Part shown: positions 1 to 6,714 of the stretch, piece by piece
How the letters are laid out: every line of letters starts with the position of its first letter
Position numbering within the stretch: position 1 is the stretch's first letter
IMG/VR virus record: IMGVR_UViG_3300036857_000377
Coordinates: 1-28,858 of that record
DNA length: 28,858 bases
From: a virus
Strand: one strand, 5' to 3'
Program-made: the position numbers and the translations under genes
Notes under the pieces: generated by a model
Databases searched by the model: none
Told to the model about the DNA's origin: nothing
What the model saw: only the letters and a program-made list of their open reading frames with translations

Positions 1-776
1 GGCGACCCCGTGTAGGCGACGTCGCCCGGGAACAGCCGCCAGGCATCGGACCAGTCGACTCGGTCGTCGTTGGCGAACCGTCCGACGCGGCGTTCCGCGG
101 CGGAGAGATAGCCCGCTGCCGCCGCCTCGTTGCGCCAGTCGGGATCGTAGCCGACGCCATACGGCGGGTCGGTCACCATGAGCGCCGGCACGGTCCCGTC
201 GAGCAGCCTGGCTGTGTCCACGGCGCTGGTGCTGTCCCCGCAGAGCAGCCGATGGCGGCCGATCTCCCAGAGCTGCGCGCGCTCGGTGCCCCACTTGTCG
301 CGCAACTCCTCGGCGCGGTCGAGCTGCGCGCCGGGGTCGGGCGCCGGCCCCGGCGGCACCATGCCCGCCGCGGCCCCGAGCCGCGCCAGCAGGTCGCCGA
401 GCGCGTCCGGGGCGGCCAGGTCGGCGAGCAGATGAGCCAGCGCCGCGTCGTCGCACTCGGCCAGGGCGCCGAGCGGATCGAGCGTCGCCAGGATCAGCCG
501 CTCTTCGGCGTCGTCGAGGTCGACGTAGACGACCGGGACCGACGGCTCGCCGCGCTCGACGGCGAGCGAGACGCGCAGGTGCCCGTCGACGATCCGCCCG
601 GAGCGCTCGTTGACGATGACGCTCTGGACGTAGCCGACCTCGGAGAGCACGCCGCTGAGCGCGTCGGCCTGCTGCTTCGGATGCCGCCGCCAGTTCGCGG
701 GGTTCGCCGTCAGCGTCGCCGGGTCGACCTCGGCATGTCGCGTGATCCGGTTCGCCCACGGCGCGGAGACTGCCAC
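1..776 (-). CDS. ParB-like domain / DNA methyltransferase fusion, C-terminus cut by window edge
   Basis: The minus-strand frame stays open to base 1, so the C-terminus is missing. Residues about 1-110 resemble the ParB/Srx-type domain found in phage modification enzymes (motif IVDGHLRV, then [13 protein letters not shown]). A methyltransferase part follows with LLCGDST and the catalytic motif IV as TDPPYG, typical of N6-adenine or N4-cytosine enzymes; motif I (FxGxG) would lie beyond the edge, as in beta-class order. GTG at 776 is preferred because GGGGGTGAT sits 5 bases upstream, close to the full anti-SD complement. An in-frame ATG at 794 is the alternative. It is the last gene in the window of the leftward early operon, separated by 45 bases from the small membrane protein gene. 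Likely role: protecting phage DNA from host restriction. Confidence 0.85.
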   Translation of the reverse strand, partial: MAVSAPWANRITRHAEVDPATLTANPANWRRHPKQQADALSGVLSEVGYVQSVIVNERSGRIVDGHLRVSLAVERGEPSVPVVYVDLDDAEERLILATLDPLGALAECDDAALAHLLADLAAPDALGDLLARLGAAAGMVPPGPAPDPGAQLDRAEELRDKWGTERAQLWEIGRHRLLCGDSTSAVDTARLLDGTVPALMVTDPPYGVGYDPDWRNEAAAAGYLSAAERRVGRFANDDRVDWSDAWRLFPGDVAYTGS

Positions 777-821
777 GGTATCACCCCCACCCATCACGCA
801 CCGCTATCGTATCACCGCAAC

Positions 822-989
822 TCATAACTCGTCGCGCCACTCGCGCAGCAGGCGCCGGATCTCGTCGCGCTCGCGCCGCCTGGCCCGGCGCCGCGCCCGC
901 CAGAGCGCCACGTCGAGCACGAGGATGCAGACGCCGCAGACGACCAGCAGCCAGAACAGCACGTCCGCCAGCGCGACGACGAGGCTCAC
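822..989 (-). CDS. Small single-TM protein, 55 aa
   Basis: A 55-residue product with one hydrophobic segment at about residues 3-30 (rich in V, L, F and W), followed by a strongly basic stretch with repeated RRR and a charged tail. This gives an N-out/C-in or tail-on-membrane topology with a cytosolic basic tail. It starts at a GTG that overlaps the stop of the upstream HTH gene in the 4-bp GTGA arrangement seen throughout the operon, which argues that it is translated. Function is unknown; possibilities are a superinfection-exclusion or holin-like membrane factor, but nothing in the sequence decides this. Confidence 0.6.
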   Translation of the reverse strand: MSLVVALADVLFWLLVVCGVCILVLDVALWRARRRARRRERDEIRRLLREWRDEL

Positions 990-1879
990 GACGCCCGCTC
1001 CACGCCCGCGACGAAGCGACCCGATACCGGATGCCGCCGCTCGGCCCGTCGCAGCGCGATCCTCGCCGCGCGCTCGGCAGCGAGACGGCGCACCGTCTCG
1101 ACGTCGGCGCGATCGATCAGCCACAGCCCGCCCGCGCCCCCGCCGAAGCGCCGCACCCGTCGCGCGCTCGGCACCAGCCCGGCCCCGTACAGCTCCGCGA
1201 GCGTCTGATGCGAGACGCCGGTCAACTCCGTCACCCGGCAGGTCGTCAGCCCGGCCCGGCCCCGTAGCACAGCCACAGCCAGCGCCTTGAGCCCGCCATC
1301 GCGGATGCGCTCGACGTTCAGCGACTCGGCATGCTCTCGGACGAACGCTTCGACCTCGGTCCGCGTGTAGGTCAGCATGCCGTGCTGCCCGCCCTGCCAC
1401 CGGGTGCCCCGGAGCCGCCCGGTGCCGACCCACGTCTCCAGCAGGTTGGTGCGGGACATGCCGAGCATCCTGGCAACCTCGCCGGTCGTGTAGGGCCGGT
1501 GGTCGAGGATGAACACGCCGAGTCGCTTGAGCCGATGCTTGACCGCCGAGACGGTTCGGGGCACGACGGTCCGCTCGGTCAGCAGGCGCGCGACGGTCGG
1601 CACGTCGTGCCGCCCCACGAGCTCGCGGAGCATCGCGTCGTGCTCCGGCTGCCAGTGCGAGGCCCGTTTCAGGTTCGCGTTCGGTGACCACGAGCGGCGC
1701 CCGTCGGCATACTGGCGCCGCATCTCCTCGGCCTTCGCCGCTCGCCGCTCCGGCGTCCACCACCGCTTCGCCCAGCACGCCTTGCAGGCGCAGCGTCCCC
1801 CGAGGCGCGGCGTGTGGTACGGGATGCGACGGCCGCGCCGACTCGTGGCGTACTCCTGGACGACGGGCGCGGCGCTCAC
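986..1879 (-). CDS. Multi-helix-turn-helix DNA-binding protein
   Basis: A 297-residue protein with a Cys cluster near residue 30 (CACKAC), a SANT/Myb-like segment (WQPEHDAMLRELV, then TVSAVKHRLKRLG) at about 78-125, a MerR/excisionase-like helix-turn-helix (YTTGEVARMLGMSRTNL) at about 132-180 and a third HTH-like stretch (VTELTGVSHQTLAELYGAG) near 220. The arrangement suggests a sequence-specific DNA-binding protein; similar proteins in phages are thought to be transcription regulators or terminase/homing-associated factors. The start GTG at 1879 overlaps the TGA of the upstream XRE gene by 4 bp; longer in-frame upstream extensions are shadow sequence inside that gene. Regulatory target unknown. 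Confidence 0.7.
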   Translation of the reverse strand: MSAAPVVQEYATSRRGRRIPYHTPRLGGRCACKACWAKRWWTPERRAAKAEEMRRQYADGRRSWSPNANLKRASHWQPEHDAMLRELVGRHDVPTVARLLTERTVVPRTVSAVKHRLKRLGVFILDHRPYTTGEVARMLGMSRTNLLETWVGTGRLRGTRWQGGQHGMLTYTRTEVEAFVREHAESLNVERIRDGGLKALAVAVLRGRAGLTTCRVTELTGVSHQTLAELYGAGLVPSARRVRRFGGGAGGLWLIDRADVETVRRLAAERAARIALRRAERRHPVSGRFVAGVERAS

Positions 1880-2226
1880 GGCTCCGGCACCTCCGACGCC
1901 GACTCGACGGCCTCGACGAACGCCGTCACGAACGCGTCCGGCATCCGCCACGGCCAGAAGCCGGCCGCGATCAGCAGCCGCGCGGTGTCGACGCCGCCGA
2001 GCCCGAGCCCGGCCGCCAGCGCGGCGGCGACCTCGCGCGAGACGCCGCGCCCCCGCTCGACGTGGATGACGTGGCTCCGGCTGACGTCCGAGCGCTCGGC
2101 CAGCCGCGTCATGCTCATGCGGCGCTCGGTCCGCAGCCGGTGCAGCAGCGCCCCGAACTCAGCCGAGCCCGGCGAGACGGTCCTGGCGGACCGCGAATAT
2201 CGGCCTCGTGCCTCGTCCGACATCAT
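1876..2226 (-). CDS. XRE-family HTH protein
   Basis: A 116-residue protein with a Cro/C1-type helix-turn-helix at about residues 25-78 (FGALLHRLRTERRMSMTRLA, then SDVSRSHVIHVERGRG). The C-terminal part is predicted helical and contains an aromatic patch (GFWPWRMP). ATG at 2226 overlaps the stop of the upstream gene in an ATGATG context, so the next ATG at 2223 is also possible. It lies in the distal part of the early operon and is translationally coupled on both sides, so it is probably a late-early regulator rather than the lysogeny repressor. Confidence 0.75.
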   Translation of the reverse strand: MMSDEARGRYSRSARTVSPGSAEFGALLHRLRTERRMSMTRLAERSDVSRSHVIHVERGRGVSREVAAALAAGLGLGGVDTARLLIAAGFWPWRMPDAFVTAFVEAVESASEVPEP

Positions 2227-2654
2227 GCGACGATCCCCGCGCGGGCCCGGCACGGCTCGCAGCGTCCGCAGTCGAGCGGCACCCAGAGCAGCGGGTTGCG
2301 GGGGTCGAGCGGGTGCCGGCCCGGGGCCGCGCACGGCCGCGTGGACGCGGACCCCGGCTCCGACTCCCAGAGCACCTCGACCGGCCCGCCGGCCAGGTCG
2401 ATCGGCGCGGCCGCATGGAACGACGCCGGCAGCGCCGCGTCCTCGGCCTCCGAGATCGCGCGGTGCAGGCAGAGCGTCACGTTCATCCGGAACAGCCGCT
2501 CGCGACTCGCGTCGCCGGCCGGGCCGAGCACGCGACGGAGCAGCGCCGTCGACGCGCGGACGGTCTCGGGCGACCAGAGCCCGGTCGCCAGGATGTCGCC
2601 GGTCGTCGTCGAGCGACGGGACATGGAGCACAACCACACGGGCGTGCCGTTCAT
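2223..2654 (-). CDS. Hypothetical protein, 143 aa, C-terminal CxxC
   Basis: No family recognised. The 143-residue product ends in a compact Cys motif (DCGRCEPCRARAG) that could bind zinc; the middle is mixed alpha/beta by eye with a conserved-looking hydrophobic run (PVEVLWESE, LLWVPLD). ATG at 2654 lies 9 bases after the preceding stop; no strong Shine-Dalgarno is visible. The stop overlaps the next gene's ATG. Operon context (regulators and nucleases) suggests a small early accessory protein. Confidence 0.6.
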   Translation of the reverse strand: MNGTPVWLCSMSRRSTTTGDILATGLWSPETVRASTALLRRVLGPAGDASRERLFRMNVTLCLHRAISEAEDAALPASFHAAAPIDLAGGPVEVLWESEPGSASTRPCAAPGRHPLDPRNPLLWVPLDCGRCEPCRARAGIVA

Positions 2655-2663
2655 GGCGTCGTT

Positions 2664-2801
2664 TCAACGGTTCAGCGAGAGCGCCACGGCGACCCCGCCG
2701 GGCAGCTCCAGCCCCGGCAGGACGACCCGCTGCGCGCGCGTGAGCGGCGAGCGGAACGCGCGCTCGCGGTACTCGGCGAACAGCCTGTCCAGCTTCGACA
2801 T
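2664..2801 (-). CDS. Hypothetical protein, 45 aa
   Basis: A 45-residue product starting MSKLDRLFAEYRERAF. ATG at 2801 has an excellent Shine-Dalgarno (AAGGAGG, 6 bases away). An in-frame GTG at 2831 overlapping the previous stop as GTGA is a possible longer start, but it lacks such a signal. Charged N-terminal helix followed by a hydrophobic, glycine-containing C-terminus. Function unknown. Confidence 0.6.
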   Translation of the reverse strand: MSKLDRLFAEYRERAFRSPLTRAQRVVLPGLELPGGVAVALSLNR

Positions 2802-2827
2802 GGTGGCCTCCTTTTCGCGTGCGGCGC

Positions 2828-3040
2828 TCACGGCGTCACCCCGCTCAGCCGCAGCGCGAGCGCGTCGAGCCGCGGCTCCAGCTCCTCGCACGCGTCGGCC
2901 GTCGTGGCCCGGCAGGCGTGGCGCCGCTGCCAGCCGTCCCGCTCGGCCGGCCACTGCCGCCAGCCGTCCTCGAACAGCGCGACGTACGTCTTGCCGTCCG
3001 GGTGGGCGTAGACGACGATGTCCTGGTGCAGATCACTCAT
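2828..3040 (-). CDS. Hypothetical protein, 70 aa
   Basis: A 70-residue product (MSDLHQDIVVYAHPDGKTY at its start) with a beta-rich N-terminal half (IVVYAHPDGKTYVALFEDG) and a helical C-terminal half with two cysteines. ATG at 3040 overlaps the stop of the VRR-NUC gene (GCATGAG), so the two are translationally coupled. Family not recognised. Confidence 0.6.
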   Translation of the reverse strand: MSDLHQDIVVYAHPDGKTYVALFEDGWRQWPAERDGWQRRHACRATTADACEELEPRLDALALRLSGVTP

Positions 3041-3351
3041 GCGAGCACCTTCTCGATTTCCGGCCACTGCGACGGTCTCCAGATGTACGCCTCCTGGCCG
3101 CACGCCCTGAGCTCGTCGATCCAGGCCCGCTGGTCGTCGGTGACCGGCGTCCGCTGCGCCTTGAGCTCGGCGAACACCACGCGCGGAGGCGGGTGCCGCG
3201 CCCGGCAGAGCACCAGGTCCGGGAAGCCGGGGTCCGACCGTCGCGAGTCGAAGGTGTGGTAGACCCGCCAGCCCGTCAGCTTCGCGTAGGCGACGACCTG
3301 CGCCATGAACTGGCGCTCGGTCAGGCGCGGCGGGGTGGCGAGGAAGGTCAT
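3037..3351 (-). CDS. VRR-NUC domain nuclease
   Basis: A 104-residue single-domain protein with the VRR-NUC (PD-D/ExK superfamily) signature: an N-terminal helix (RQFMAQVVAYAKLTGWRVYH), GFPDLVL carrying the catalytic aspartate, FAELKAQ carrying the E-x-K pair and a C-terminal Q..W...L helix. Such small enzymes are common in phages and resolve branched DNA or act as structure-specific endonucleases during replication or recombination. It starts at ATG 3351, overlapping the HNH gene's stop, and sits in a nuclease pair next to a DNA methyltransferase. Full family length; all expected catalytic residues are visible. Confidence 0.88.
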   Translation of the reverse strand: MTFLATPPRLTERQFMAQVVAYAKLTGWRVYHTFDSRRSDPGFPDLVLCRARHPPPRVVFAELKAQRTPVTDDQRAWIDELRACGQEAYIWRPSQWPEIEKVLA

Positions 3352-3794
3352 GAGGGCATCACCGCGTCTCGCTTGTCGTGGTTGCAGGCGTGGCAGAGCG
3401 CGCGCAGGTTCTCGGCCGTCCTCAGGCCGCCGTGGTGCCACGGCACGACGTGATCGACTTCGAGGCGGGCCGGACGGCCGTCCACGGCGATCTCGCCGGC
3501 CGCGACCCCGCAGAGCCGGCAGCGCCCGCCGTCGCGCTCCAGCACCATGACGCGCAGCGTCGCCGGGACCGCTCGATCGACGCCGCGCGGCGCCCCGCGC
3601 TCCTCGCGACGGAGGCGCCAGTTGCCGCGCCCGTCCACGTCCAACGGCCAGCCGTCGGCGCGGAGCTGGCGCAGCGTCCGCGCCGGATCGACGCAGTTGT
3701 CGGCGACCTCGCTGATCCGCTTCTGGGCGACCCACGCGCCGAGATGCACCTGGAGATACACCAGGATCAGGTCACGGAGCGGCTTCGCACGCAC
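3348..3794 (-). CDS. HNH endonuclease
   Basis: A 148-residue protein. The N-terminal 65 residues form a winged-helix-like segment (KRISEVADN, TLRQLRADGWPLD); the C-terminal half is an HNH nuclease with CRLCG, DHVVPWHHGG, the central asparagine in TAENLRALC and a second zinc-binding pair in CHACNHDK. Start GTG 3794 is supported by AAAGGAGCG upstream and overlaps the methyltransferase 3' end by 23 bp. In phages such enzymes act in DNA packaging, homing or DNA processing; the HTH fusion and position with VRR-NUC favour early DNA metabolism. Confidence 0.85.
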   Translation of the reverse strand: MRAKPLRDLILVYLQVHLGAWVAQKRISEVADNCVDPARTLRQLRADGWPLDVDGRGNWRLRREERGAPRGVDRAVPATLRVMVLERDGGRCRLCGVAAGEIAVDGRPARLEVDHVVPWHHGGLRTAENLRALCHACNHDKRDAVMPS

Positions 3795-5205
3795 GATCCG
3801 CGCTCCTTTGCGCTCGAAGGATCCGCCTGCCGGCCGACGCGAGATAGGCCGGGCTGGCGTCGAACCCGACCGCGCGGCGCCCGAGCTCCAGAGCTATGAG
3901 CGCCGTCGTCCCCGAGCCGACGAACGGATCGAGCACCGTCTCCCCTGGGAACGACAGCAGCCGGATCAGCCGTCGCGGCAGCTCGGGCGGGAATGGCGCC
4001 GGGTGCCCTTCCCACGGCGACGTCTCGCCCCTGAACCGCCACAGCCCGTTCGTCCAATCGACCCAGTCGGCGTGCGCCAGGTCGGACGGGATCTCCACGG
4101 CGCGGCCCCACGCGCCCTTGCTGAACAGCGCGACCAGCTCGACGGGCGCGATGATGCTCGGCGAAGACGCCGAGTCGACCGAGCCCCGAGCGGTCGACTT
4201 GCCCAGCTCGCCGTCGGCCCAGACGATCGTCGAGCGGTAGCACCAGCCGACCGAGACGGCCGCATCGACGGCCTGCGCATAGGTCGGCCGACAGCCGCCG
4301 CGCGTCGTGTCCAGCGGCACGTTCAGCGCCAGCCGCCCGCTCGGCTTCGTCACGCGCAGCGCCTCGGCCAGCCACTCGGCCATGAACGACGGCCAGTCAC
4401 CCGCCTCGACGTCGCCGCCGTCGTAGGCGACGTCGAGCGAGTACGGCGGCGACGTCACGACCAGCTCGACGGAAGGTCCGGCCAGCGGCAGCTTCCGCGC
4501 GTCGGCCACTGCGAGCACGACCCCGGACGGCACCGTGACGGCCGGCGCCGGCGCCGCCACGGCACCCCGGTCGCGCTCCCGACGCGTCGCCTTCGCGGCT
4601 TGGTGGATCACGCGATGGTCGAACGGGTGCACCCCCGGCGGCAGCGCGTCGAGGGCACCCGACACGGCCGCGTCGAGGGCGATCTGGCGCTGGCGCGCAC
4701 TGCTCGCCAGCGCGCCCTTGACGAGCTGGCGCGGCCGGTACGTCGCCGGCCGACGCTGGCCGCGCGCGTTGCGGATCGTGGCCGGCGCTGATTTAGCAGA
4801 TGACAAATCAGACGCTTCCAGGTCGCGGTGGACCGTCTTCACGCTGACCCCGGCCGTAGCCGCGATCTGCCTGAGCGTCAGCCCATCGGCCCTGAGCTCG
4901 CGGATAAACGGCGCCCGCTGCGCCGGCGTGAGATGCCGACGATACAGGTTCAGCGCGATGACGTGGCGGCGCTTGCCGGCCTCGTCAAGCCCGTATCGCA
5001 CGATGCTCGGGTAGTCCGGCAACGCGACACCCTCGGCGCGGAGCTCGGTGTGCGCCCTGACGCGGTGGTGCCCGTCGAGGATGTCGCCACGCTCGTCGAC
5101 CTCGACGGGGACCAGCACGCCGCGCTCGCGGATGTCCGCCTTGAGCGCCGCGTAGGCGTCGGCGTCGAGCGCGTCGAAGAGCTGCCACTGCACGGCCACG
5201 GTCAC
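3772..5205 (-). CDS. ParB-HTH-DNA methyltransferase fusion
   Basis: A 477-residue three-part protein. Residues about 1-90 are a ParB/Srx-like domain (PVEVDERGDILDGHHRVRAH). A helix-turn-helix follows (LTLRQIAATAGVSVKTVHRD, about 110-135). The C-terminal half is an N4-cytosine/N6-adenine methyltransferase in beta order, with catalytic TSPPYSLD first and the SAM-binding DPFVGSGTTALIA near the C-terminus. GTG at 5205 is chosen because GGAGGAG lies 8 bases upstream; it overlaps the stop of the small upstream gene as GTGA. The adjacent pentamer array is extragenic. Together with the truncated ParB-methyltransferase at the left edge, this gives the phage two enzymes of the same architecture. Confidence 0.88.
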   Translation of the reverse strand: MTVAVQWQLFDALDADAYAALKADIRERGVLVPVEVDERGDILDGHHRVRAHTELRAEGVALPDYPSIVRYGLDEAGKRRHVIALNLYRRHLTPAQRAPFIRELRADGLTLRQIAATAGVSVKTVHRDLEASDLSSAKSAPATIRNARGQRRPATYRPRQLVKGALASSARQRQIALDAAVSGALDALPPGVHPFDHRVIHQAAKATRRERDRGAVAAPAPAVTVPSGVVLAVADARKLPLAGPSVELVVTSPPYSLDVAYDGGDVEAGDWPSFMAEWLAEALRVTKPSGRLALNVPLDTTRGGCRPTYAQAVDAAVSVGWCYRSTIVWADGELGKSTARGSVDSASSPSIIAPVELVALFSKGAWGRAVEIPSDLAHADWVDWTNGLWRFRGETSPWEGHPAPFPPELPRRLIRLLSFPGETVLDPFVGSGTTALIALELGRRAVGFDASPAYLASAGRRILRAQRSADRACEAAP

Positions 5206-5339
5206 GACTCGTTCTCCTCCCTCTCCGATGCCTCGGCAACGCGCGTCGTCAGCGCCGCCCTGAGCGCAGCAGCTTGCCCTGAGCGAGCGGAGCGAGTCGA
5301 ATGGGCCCGCTCCAGCAGCCCGCGCTCGACTTCGATCAC
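5202..5339 (-). CDS. Small protein, 45 aa, containing a dispersed-repeat-like segment
   Basis: A short reading frame starting at GTG 5339 (VIEVERGLLERAH) with a good Shine-Dalgarno (AGGAAGGA, 7 bases away) and ending in a GTGA overlap with the methyltransferase start, which together support translation. Its middle (STRSARSGQAAALRA) is encoded by a GC-rich palindrome-containing stretch, GAGCGAGCGGAGCGAG, that resembles dispersed chromosomal repeats, so the peptide may be largely repeat-derived and serve mainly to couple translation of the methyltransferase across the pentamer array. Function unknown. Confidence 0.45.
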   Translation of the reverse strand: MIEVERGLLERAHSTRSARSGQAAALRAALTTRVAEASEREENES

Positions 5340-5344
5340 CGCTC

Positions 5345-5890
5345 GATCCTTCCTGCCGGCCCCGCCCAGCCAAGCCCCGCCCGGCCCCGCCTCGCCGAGC
5401 CTGTCCACACCGTGCCACGCGTGCCTGGCCCCGCCTCGCCGGACCCCGCCACGCCGCGCCGGACCTGGCCATACCGCACCGTGCCTGCCGCGCCACGCCG
5501 TACCGCACCATGCCTGGCCACGCCGGGCCTCACCCCGCCCTACCTAACGCCGCCACGCCTGCCTCGCCACGCCCAGCCGGGTCGCGCCGAGCCCTGCCGT
5601 ATCCAGCCTCACCACGCCACGCCTCGCCTGCCCTGCCGCACCCGGACTCGCCTCGCCGCGCCCAGCCTCGCCACACCGTGCCATGCCTGCCCTGCCGCGC
5701 CTGGACTCGCCTCGCCGCGCCAGGCCAAACCTCGCCGCGCCAGGCCACGCCGGCCTCGCCATGCCAGACCTCGCCTTACCACGCCATACCCCGCCGTACC
5801 CAGCCAGACCTTGCCCTGCCTTGCCACGTTGGCCTCGCCATGCCTTGCCACGCCCTGCCCGGCCAGACCTGGCCCCGCCGTGCCTTGCCA
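5345..5890. repeat. Degenerate pentanucleotide array, NNGCC (GGCNN on the transcribed strand)
   Basis: About 108 consecutive 5-bp units fit NNGCC or NNACC on the plus strand: two free positions, then G (sometimes A), C, C. The register slips by one base at a handful of TGCC or GGCC 4-mers. The array fills the whole space between the stop of the replication gene (5891) and the Shine-Dalgarno of the small gene at 5339. A near-identical stretch recurs at 59-bp offset (about 5627-5672 against 5686-5731), showing growth by duplication. The transcript strand reads GGYNN, so GG pairs recur every 5 bases, a two-tetrad G-quadruplex pattern. No promoter or terminator is visible. Function unknown; origin, partition site, RNA element or translated repeat are all open. 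Confidence 0.9.
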
Positions 5891-5891
5891 T
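5544..5891 (-). other. Possible translated frame inside the pentamer array, 115 codons
   Basis: The ATG at 5891 overlaps the stop of the replication gene as TGATG, the coupling arrangement used elsewhere in this operon, and opens 115 codons of array (MARHGGARSGRAGRGKAWRG at its start) rich in Arg, Gly and Ala with a five-residue period, ending at a TAG at 5544-5546. Because 5-bp units give the same pentapeptide pattern in all frames and GGCNN makes a stop only when NN is TA, long open frames arise automatically. Real translation therefore cannot be concluded. Confidence 0.2.
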
Positions 5892-6712
5892 CACGTCGCC
5901 AGGATCCGCGCAGCCGATGCCCTGTCGTCGCCGGCGTCGCGCAGCGCCACGCGCAGCACGCCGGCGAAGCGGCCCAGGTCGCCGGCCTCCGGCGGGGCGC
6001 GCAGCAGCAGCCCGCCCGTCTCGGCGGCCCGGCCGACCGGCGCGAGCTGCGCCAGCAGAGCCGCGTTCGTCGGCGTCATGTCGGTCGCCGCGGCGCCGCG
6101 CGCAAGATTCCAGAGCTGCCGGTCCTCCTCGGTTGGCGGCAGCAGCGTCACCTCCGACGGCGGCGACGTCGGGGCCGGCGTCTCACCCCCAACACCGCGA
6201 CGCCGCCGCCGCCCGGGATTCATCGCCTCCCCCTCGCCCGCGCAGCGGGGAGGGGGTTGGGGGGTGGGGATGGTGGTGTCCGGTCCGGTTAAGTCCGGTC
6301 CGGTTAGGTCCGGTCCGGTACGCCGGACTCCGGCCGCCGTCCCATTGGACGTCCGCCGGACATCCGGCGCCGGTCCACGGGACTCTCGCTTCCGTTCGGC
6401 GTCCTTCTCGCGCCGTTCGATCAGTCGGCCGGCGTACTTCGCCCAGTCGTGGATCGCGCGGTCATCGTCGAGCCAGCCGGCCTTGACGAGGCTCGCGACG
6501 AACAGTGAGACCTCGTGACGCCAGCCGGCGCCGAACGCGATCGCGCGATCCGACAGCCGCCCGAGGTCGCCGTCGGGCGCGTTGTCGAGCGCCCAGCTCC
6601 AGAGCCGGATGACGTGCGCCGCCGCGTACGTCTCGTCGATCCCGAGCAGGGCCGCGAGCTCGAACGTCTTGCGATGCGTCCAGACGGCCTGGTGGAGCTC
6701 GATCCAGGCCAC
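5891..6712 (-). CDS. Phage replication initiator / replisome organizer-like protein
   Basis: A 273-residue protein. Residues 1-95 match the N-terminal winged-helix domain of phage replisome organizers (MAWIELHQAVWTHRKTFELA, then LLGIDETYAAAHVIRLWSWA and DWAKYAGRLIERRE). A low-complexity linker follows (PDLTG repeated) and then a C-terminal helical region. By family it should bind the phage origin and recruit helicase. GTG at 6712 lies 2 bases after the RecT-like gene's TAG with an AGGAGGT signal upstream. The linker DNA contains three 15-bp repeats and a G-rich palindrome, reminiscent of lambda O where the origin lies inside the initiator gene. The pentamer array starts at its stop codon. Confidence 0.65.
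   Translation of the reverse strand: MAWIELHQAVWTHRKTFELAALLGIDETYAAAHVIRLWSWALDNAPDGDLGRLSDRAIAFGAGWRHEVSLFVASLVKAGWLDDDRAIHDWAKYAGRLIERREKDAERKRESRGPAPDVRRTSNGTAAGVRRTGPDLTGPDLTGPDTTIPTPQPPPRCAGEGEAMNPGRRRRRGVGGETPAPTSPPSEVTLLPPTEEDRQLWNLARGAAATDMTPTNAALLAQLAPVGRAAETGGLLLRAPPEAGDLGRFAGVLRVALRDAGDDRASAARILAT
6229..6269. repeat. GC-rich palindrome with G-quadruplex motif inside the replication gene
   Basis: Arms 6229-6241 and 6245-6256 pair with a single bulged G and a GCA loop. The right arm continues into four G-runs on the plus strand (6247-6250, 6252-6256, 6259-6264, 6266-6269) separated by 1-2 bases, a strong four-tetrad quadruplex pattern. It encodes the proline-rich TPQPPPRCAGEG part of the linker. 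The palindrome looks like the dispersed REP-type repeats of some high-GC chromosomes. Confidence 0.7.
6278..6322. repeat. Three 15-bp tandem repeats (iteron-like) in the replication gene
   Basis: Three consecutive 15-bp units, each beginning GTCCGGTCCGGT and differing only in the last three bases, lie at 6278-6292, 6293-6307 and 6308-6322. They encode PDLTG repeats in the linker of the replication protein. Position between the N-terminal DNA-binding domain and the C-terminal region is like lambda-type origins, making these candidate initiator-binding iterons; a simple linker repeat is the alternative. Confidence 0.65.
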
Positions 6713-6714
6713 GA

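Noticed and set aside
822-1778. A 318-residue minus-strand protein containing the small TM segment
   Set aside because: Its N-terminal part is the out-of-frame shadow of the HTH gene at 986-1879; only the last 55 codons from the coupled GTG are credible.
1684-4791. Long plus-strand open frames opposite the early genes
   Set aside because: They are Arg/Ala/Pro-rich shadows caused by GC-rich third positions of the minus-strand genes, which have motifs, ribosome sites and 4-bp overlaps.
5345-5890. Pentamer array as a Rho utilisation site
   Set aside because: The operon's transcript strand is G-rich (GGCNN); only an antisense transcript would be C-rich, and no promoter for it is visible.
5301-6518. 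A 405-codon plus-strand frame through the pentamer array
   Set aside because: The repeat makes stops rare in all frames, and the frame continues antisense through the replication gene; composition artefact.
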